A stretch of 64,000 nucleotides of DNA from Larkinella humicola (lineage in GTDB: Bacteria > Bacteroidota > Bacteroidia > Cytophagales > Spirosomataceae), in contig NZ_VTWS01000003.1 in NCBI RefSeq assembly GCF_008727875.1, positions 744,001 through 808,000 on the forward strand, in the 5' to 3' direction. Position numbers and translations under genes: made by a program. The notes below the pieces were generated by a model. The model searched no databases and was not told where the DNA came from. It saw only the letters and a program-made list of their open reading frames with translations. Shown here in pieces: positions 60,501 through 64,000 of the stretch. Positions within the stretch are counted from its first letter, which is position 1. Each line of letters starts with the position of its first letter.

Positions 60501-61621
60501 GTCACGTGGTAGACCTGAAATTTGTTGTTGCCGTAATCGTGGGAAATGACCCAATAGGTCGTGTCGCGGTCGTTTCGGACTGACGCCAGCCGTTCCGTCG
60601 TCAGGGAATCGACCAGCGTATTTTTTTCAATAATGGCACCGGTTCCCTGGTTATACCGCATATCGACGGTACTGACACTCAGGATCTTTTTCCCGTTGAT
60701 TTCGGAGGTTGTATACACCCGGTAGAGGTACTCGCAGCCTTTACAGGTGGGTTGTGGCACAATCAGGGCCGACTGCGTCGAGGTCTGGCTCCCCTGCAAC
60801 TGGGCGGTATCTGCCGGGTTAAGCGGTTTCATCAGATTACCGTTTTTGTCGTAAATCAACACCCCGCCGGTGTAAAACAGAAGTTGTCCTTTGGTGTTGG
60901 AGATCGACGACGAACCCTCGATGGTGTTGAGTTTCCCGTCGTCGAGCGGGCTGGGACTTCCGCCGGAGAAGTCGATCCCGGCATTGTTCCCGAAATACCA
61001 CTTGGCACCCTGCTGCTGCGGCCGCTGTCCGCAGACCTGCACATTGATCCGGTCTTCCACCGAGCAGACTTTCTGTTTATCCGCCTGTGTACCAATCCAG
61101 ACTTCCACCGAATAACACCCCGCGCTATCGACCTGAATGGTCCGCGTCGTGTCGCCTTTGGGATACCAGAGGTAACTGGCACCGGCTGGTGCGCCGTTGG
61201 GATACGGATCAAGCGTGATTTTCTGACCATTACAAAGCATGGTGTCCGTCCGCCAGTTCTGAAACTGGGTAGGAGGGACGCCGATTGTGATCGTCGTATC
61301 CGTGCGCAGTGTTGACCCATTCTGCAGTGTTCGGGTCAACGAAACTGTATAAGCTCCGGGGTTTCTATAGGCATAACTCGGTTTTGCCGCCGTGGAAGTG
61401 TCCGCAGCGGTAGAGGGGTCGCCAAAATCCCACGCCCGGGAGCGCACATTCGGCACGGTATCTGCAAACATTACGGCGGGGCCATTCTCGCACGATGGAT
61501 CCGGAATACAAAGCTTGCCGCTCACCTTAATGCCCGACTGCGCCCGGGCCATTCCGGCAAACAGCCCCCAACACAGAAGCATCCATCCCAACCGCCGTAC
61601 CATTCCTGTATAGGTTGTCAT
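57530..61621 (-). CDS. Large T9SS cargo protein with type B C-terminal domain, PKD and Ig-like repeats
   Basis: A 1363-residue surface or secreted protein. A signal peptide (WMLLCWGLFAGMARAQSG, about residues 11-28) is followed by a PKD domain (AWDFGDPSTAADTS...NPGAYTVSLTRT), then about 400 residues of propeller-like repeats (WYFGNNAGIDFSGG ... ISHDYGNNKFQVYH). A second PKD follows (YTWNWGDNSAPF). Four Ig-like units begin with LGPDxxxC (NLGPDIDSCKN, TLGPDTTLCLN, SLGPDRGKCIG, RLGPDTTLCPS). The end, VLPDAFTPNGDGNNDLLDVF ... RVFNRWGEVIF, is the gliding-motility-associated type B CTD used for T9SS export. Ligand unknown. Confidence 0.92.
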   Translation of the reverse strand: MTTYTGMVRRLGWMLLCWGLFAGMARAQSGIKVSGKLCIPDPSCENGPAVMFADTVPNVRSRAWDFGDPSTAADTSTAAKPSYAYRNPGAYTVSLTRTLQNGSTLRTDTTITIGVPPTQFQNWRTDTMLCNGQKITLDPYPNGAPAGASYLWYPKGDTTRTIQVDSAGCYSVEVWIGTQADKQKVCSVEDRINVQVCGQRPQQQGAKWYFGNNAGIDFSGGSPSPLDDGKLNTIEGSSSISNTKGQLLFYTGGVLIYDKNGNLMKPLNPADTAQLQGSQTSTQSALIVPQPTCKGCEYLYRVYTTSEINGKKILSVSTVDMRYNQGTGAIIEKNTLVDSLTTERLASVRNDRDTTYWVISHDYGNNKFQVYHVTKAGVEGPEEYALGMPHDTTTKGEGYMKIGPADTTGNGNRPIAVVVPGPPTNYVEVFTFNDSTGVMTAGPAINIGPAPPKAYGVEFSPDGSKLYVSLQGDTANASQILIYDLTNPDPAAIEASKTVLDSTKSRQYGALQIGSDGKIYVAIKDGTSLGVIDNPNDELLAPATFDPNGLNLNGPTSQLGLPNMVANFNEPSNSPGFSYADTCAGSPTQFTVTPMCPPLKDNYTWNWGDNSAPFSSTATQATHTYNEPGVYSVSLRIVTMRSDGGICKDTVITQDVTIVRTPDPINLGPDIDSCKNMVTLDAKVEASVYIWIRNGRLIRGYNERTLPVTVPGSPGYNGIPPGRFIVIAANGGCFSSDTINVTLRRPPNFTLGPDTTLCLNSSLTLTARGNAWNSFRWSNGTTERATTITQAGTYSVIVRDVNGCENTDTVAVVALPKPVVTAFMTPPTGCTTTDGSIRLSVGSATVRRFEWRSGGQPLSDTTALLQGIRDGEYTVRIISDNACTVDTTLTLRSNNSIEVQANPQTALCTVPQSGSIRLTIVRGRPTEFIWRDANGAVVGNGSGLTGINGGIYSLEARDTGGCLDTLNNIRVPVDTTGFVSLGPDRGKCIGDTIQLSTLVRAPGDVYLWNSGQTTPSINVTTAGPYRLTVRNSITGCRGSDEVVVTFNAKPVVEAGLPQEICANSPSFTLSGATPLGGFWTGRGVDSTGRFTPADSLAGPNPIVLTYSASQGGCVAFDRKIVFVQVPPTVRLGPDTTLCPSPTLRLAVTASAGATYRWSTGATTSSIQPTTSGSYSVVATSGACTATDEVKLTFLPLPTFDLTREVPLCVGDQGRAVLQVSGNSTLTYFWPHSGDSTPRITVLEVGRYAVRVTGANGCAAVDTAVVVDKCEPRVVLPDAFTPNGDGNNDLLDVFTAYVTDFELRVFNRWGEVIFVSNDPEQKWDGNYRGQAYPSMVYAYTVNFKSLYYPERPKVLKRGSILLVR

Positions 61622-61871
61622 TCGCTGCTAATAAAATCAAGTAGGTTGCCGGTTTTCCCAGTGGCTGTGAACATAACAGTGAAGGTCGGCAGTACGTTAT
61701 TGTAAACGAAACGGCAGCTATAAAAATTTTATAGGACTCCATTCATCCGTTTCATCCGTTACCACTACCTTTATCTAGGCGGTCAAGTGCAATTTTACGG
61801 TAAAAAAACGTTTATGTTTTAGTGTTTTCCCGGAACCAGTTTGGCAAGTTGTTTGCACTAAAGATACAGTT

Positions 61872-62906
61872 ATGTTAAAACGTTACCTTCTTCTCCTCTT
61901 TGGCTTGCTGATCGCCGGAACGGTTTGGGCGCAGGATCCGCAGTTTTCGCAGTTCTATGCGGCTCCCATGTACTTAAACCCGGCTTTTGCCGGTTCAGCC
62001 CTGGCGCCACGGGTAACGGTCAACTACCGGAACCAATGGCCCGCCGTGACCAATTACGTCACGTCCATGGTGAGCGTCGATCACTATTTCGACCGTTACA
62101 ACAGCGGGGTTGGCCTGATGCTGCAAAGCGATAACCAGGGTCAGGGGCGCATCCGTTCCACCGACATTGGCTTGCAATATTCCTACCAGATTCAATTGGC
62201 CGAACAAACGTTCGTGCGGCTGGGCGTTCAGGGCTCCTACGTAAACCGCTCGATCAACTGGTTTGGCTTGACTTTTGGCGATCAATATAACAACGGCGGC
62301 TTCACCGGCAATCCCACCACTGACCCCGTGGTTTCCAACGGCTCGCCAACCCTTTCGTACCTGGATTTTTCAACCGGCGGTTTGCTGTATTCCGACTGGT
62401 ACTGGATCGGCGTGGCGGCTCACCACCTGGGGCGACCCAATCAGGGCGTTTTTGTCCTGAGCGACGAAAGCCGTCTTCCGATGAAAGGGAGCGTCCACGC
62501 GGGTCTGCGAATTCCCTTCGCGGGTTTCACCGGCCTGGGCGACGAGTGGGATCGTGAGAAAACGATATCCCCCGCGATTAACTACCGGTATCAGGGCAAG
62601 TACGACCAACTGGATCTGGGTGTTTACATGACCTATTCGCCCATGGTGGTCGGGCTTTGGTACCGTGGTTTACCGTTGAAAAAATACGCTCCGAGTGTCA
62701 CCAACCGCGAATCACTGATTGTGTTGGCCGGTTTTCGTCAGGACAATTTTTCGATTGGCTATAGCTACGACGCCACCATTTCCTCGCTCGGACCGGGCAG
62801 CGGGGGTGCCCACGAAATTTCGCTGTCGTATACCTTCGAGAATTTTCCTGCGGGCAAACCGAAAAACCGCAAAGCTCGCAAGCAGCTTTCCTGCCCCAAA
62901 TTCTAG
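61872..62906 (+). CDS. PorP/SprF-family T9SS outer-membrane protein
   Basis: A 344-residue outer-membrane protein with signal peptide MLKRYLLLLFGLLIAGTVWA. The mature start DPQFSQFYAAPMYLNPAFAGS and VTVNYRNQWPAV are the PorP/SprF hallmarks. SprF-type proteins help secrete particular large T9SS type B cargo. Since the large cargo gene is encoded divergently 250 bases away, this is the probable partner. Later strands end in GGAHEISLSYTFENFPAGK, a barrel-like close, with a basic tail. Confidence 0.93.
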   Translation: MLKRYLLLLFGLLIAGTVWAQDPQFSQFYAAPMYLNPAFAGSALAPRVTVNYRNQWPAVTNYVTSMVSVDHYFDRYNSGVGLMLQSDNQGQGRIRSTDIGLQYSYQIQLAEQTFVRLGVQGSYVNRSINWFGLTFGDQYNNGGFTGNPTTDPVVSNGSPTLSYLDFSTGGLLYSDWYWIGVAAHHLGRPNQGVFVLSDESRLPMKGSVHAGLRIPFAGFTGLGDEWDREKTISPAINYRYQGKYDQLDLGVYMTYSPMVVGLWYRGLPLKKYAPSVTNRESLIVLAGFRQDNFSIGYSYDATISSLGPGSGGAHEISLSYTFENFPAGKPKNRKARKQLSCPKF

Positions 62907-62971
62907 TTGCTTTGTTTCGTGAAATGCCTGACCTTTTCGTTTAATTTATTTAGGACTTACACCTGATAATT

Positions 62972-63067
62972 CTTTCGCTTTCTGCCCCGTTCCCCTAAAG
63001 GGGACTTGGACGCGAATTCTCCGGATGCTAGAAGTCCCCTTTAGGGGAACGGGGCAGAAAGCGAAAG
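62972..63067. repeat. Perfect 36-bp inverted repeat
   Basis: Arms 62972-63007 and 63032-63067 are exact complements; the outer part is CTTTCGCTTTCTGCCCCG and the inner part contains CCCCTAAAGGGG, itself palindromic. The loop is 24 bases. It follows the PorP/SprF gene and may end its transcript, but its size and perfection suggest a mobile palindromic repeat. The rest of the 307-base gap holds no gene. Confidence 0.88.
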
Positions 63068-63213
63068 TCCTTGATTGAAGGGCTCTGGAATTTCCGTTAA
63101 ATTATCCATCTTTTCCCAAATAAACTCTATGGTTTATTTTATATGAATTTGTGTTTTTTGCATGACGATTAGGTAGATCACGGCTGATCATAAACCGCCT
63201 GATCGGGTTCACA

Positions 63214-64000
63214 ATGCAAAAAAGGGGGCTATTCATTTTTATCCTTTCCATCGGAAGCTGGCTTGCCAATTCTACACAAGCCGTCAGTCAATCCAAACTT
63301 TCGCTCGCCGGGGAGTGGCAACTCCGTTTAGACCCCGCCGATCTGGGTTTACGGGAACACTGGTGGCAGGGAACCTACCCCGATCGGGTGAAGCTACCGG
63401 GTTCTTTAACGGAAAACGGAAAGGGGAATGACATTACCCTGCAAACACCCTGGGTCGGCGATGTCATCGACAGCACGTATTTTTTCGCGGACAGCTACAA
63501 AAAATACCGCGAGAATCCCATCAAAATACCGTTCTGGCTTCAATCCGTCAAGTATTACGCCGGACCGGCCTGGTATCGACGCCAGATTGAAATTCCCGCC
63601 AACTGGGCCAAAAAACGCATGACGCTGAACCTGGAACGCTGCCATTGGGAAACAATGGTATACGTTAATGGCCAGTTCTGCGGCACCCGCAACTCCCTCG
63701 TGGCTCCCCATCAGTTCGACCTGACCAAACACCTTCGACCGGGCACTAATACCATCGCTATTCGGGTCGACAACCGGTATAAACTGCACATTGGCCCCAA
63801 TTCGCACAGCGTTGCCGATCATACGCAAACCAACTGGAATGGGTTGGTCGGTGATTTGTCGGTAACCGCCGAAGCACCAACGTATATTGAAGACGTTCAA
63901 GCCTTTCCAAATCTGGCAACTCAATCGATCAAAGTGACGATGGCGCTTCGCCAGCCCCGGCACCAGGAATTTCAGGGGAAGCTGATTCTACAGGCCCGGA
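63214..64000 (+). CDS. Glycoside hydrolase family 2-type protein (partial)
   Basis: The gene starts at ATG 63214 and runs off the window, with 262 codons visible. A signal peptide (MQKRGLFIFILSIGSWLANS) is followed by SLAGEWQLRLDPADLG, a GH2-like opening. Next come WYRRQIEIPANWAKKRMTLNLERCHWETMVYVNGQFCG and HLRPGTNTIAIRVDN, the sugar-binding jelly-roll domain common to beta-galactosidase/glucuronidase family 2. The catalytic domain lies beyond the window. It probably acts in the periplasm on plant or algal polysaccharides. Confidence 0.85.
   Translation, partial: MQKRGLFIFILSIGSWLANSTQAVSQSKLSLAGEWQLRLDPADLGLREHWWQGTYPDRVKLPGSLTENGKGNDITLQTPWVGDVIDSTYFFADSYKKYRENPIKIPFWLQSVKYYAGPAWYRRQIEIPANWAKKRMTLNLERCHWETMVYVNGQFCGTRNSLVAPHQFDLTKHLRPGTNTIAIRVDNRYKLHIGPNSHSVADHTQTNWNGLVGDLSVTAEAPTYIEDVQAFPNLATQSIKVTMALRQPRHQEFQGKLILQAR

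Overview
The window looks like a chromosomal stretch from a member of the Bacteroidota, most likely Cytophagales, in the neighbourhood of Spirosoma, Larkinella or Rudanella. Four things point there. There is a type IX secretion (T9SS) cargo with a type B C-terminal domain beside a PorP/SprF-like protein. Promoters carry the Bacteroidota -7 element TAnnTTTG, sometimes with TTG or TTTG about 20 bases upstream. Shine-Dalgarno sites are scarce. Families typical of the phylum occur: DUF2911, PcrB-type heptaprenylglyceryl phosphate synthase, Cys-poor DksA/TraR proteins and short Psd. The genus is an inference. Nearly all of the window is ordinary, well-packed chromosome.

Layout. 1-7997: the tail of a probable enoyl-CoA hydratase, a secreted SnoaL-like protein, xylose isomerase, then a minus-strand lipid and translation block (yceD-rpmF-plsX-fabH-efp-accB-accC). 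The junctions of this block are filled with self-complementary low-complexity repeats. 8063-14310: two GT39-type membrane glycosyltransferases, a PAP2 phosphatase, a TrpD2-like protein and mogA; the second GT39 gene carries an in-frame palindromic repeat. 14369-16220: a DUF1801 protein and a stand-alone TnpB element. 16228-21490: M81 peptidase, a secreted unknown, a CPBP protease, an SDR and a polysaccharide deacetylase.

21519-27994: an EamA transporter followed by an acyl-CoA catabolic operon (two acyl-CoA dehydrogenases, an ACAD11-like phosphotransferase, a quinone oxidoreductase), ending with an AraC regulator. 28081-32846: PcrB-type synthase, small membrane proteins, DksA-like protein, glutamate dehydrogenase and phosphatidylserine decarboxylase. 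32891-34260: an AT-rich isochorismatase gene, a decayed outer-membrane barrel gene and a REPIN-like double hairpin. 34276-37161: glycine decarboxylase P protein.

37432-49525: a surface-polysaccharide cluster. Five genes (rfbF, rfbG, an RmlC-like epimerase, a C-methyltransferase, an epimerase/reductase) look like a pathway to a CDP-linked, C-methyl-branched 6-deoxyhexose. A CmcI-type methyltransferase, three glycosyltransferases, a large polytopic membrane protein, a DUF2304 protein and a flippase-like protein accompany them. 49656-57418: M28 peptidase, DUF2911 protein, initiator tRNA, era, der, EamA transporter, ArsR regulator and ruvB. 57530-64000: a 1363-residue T9SS cargo, a divergent PorP/SprF protein, a 36-bp perfect inverted repeat and the start of a GH2 glycosidase.

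The least ordinary content is repeat structure rather than a new enzyme system: several palindrome families, one inside a coding region, one around a stop codon, one with TnpB-like hairpins, and one series filling successive gene junctions. No CRISPR array, rRNA, prophage or classical defence island was seen.
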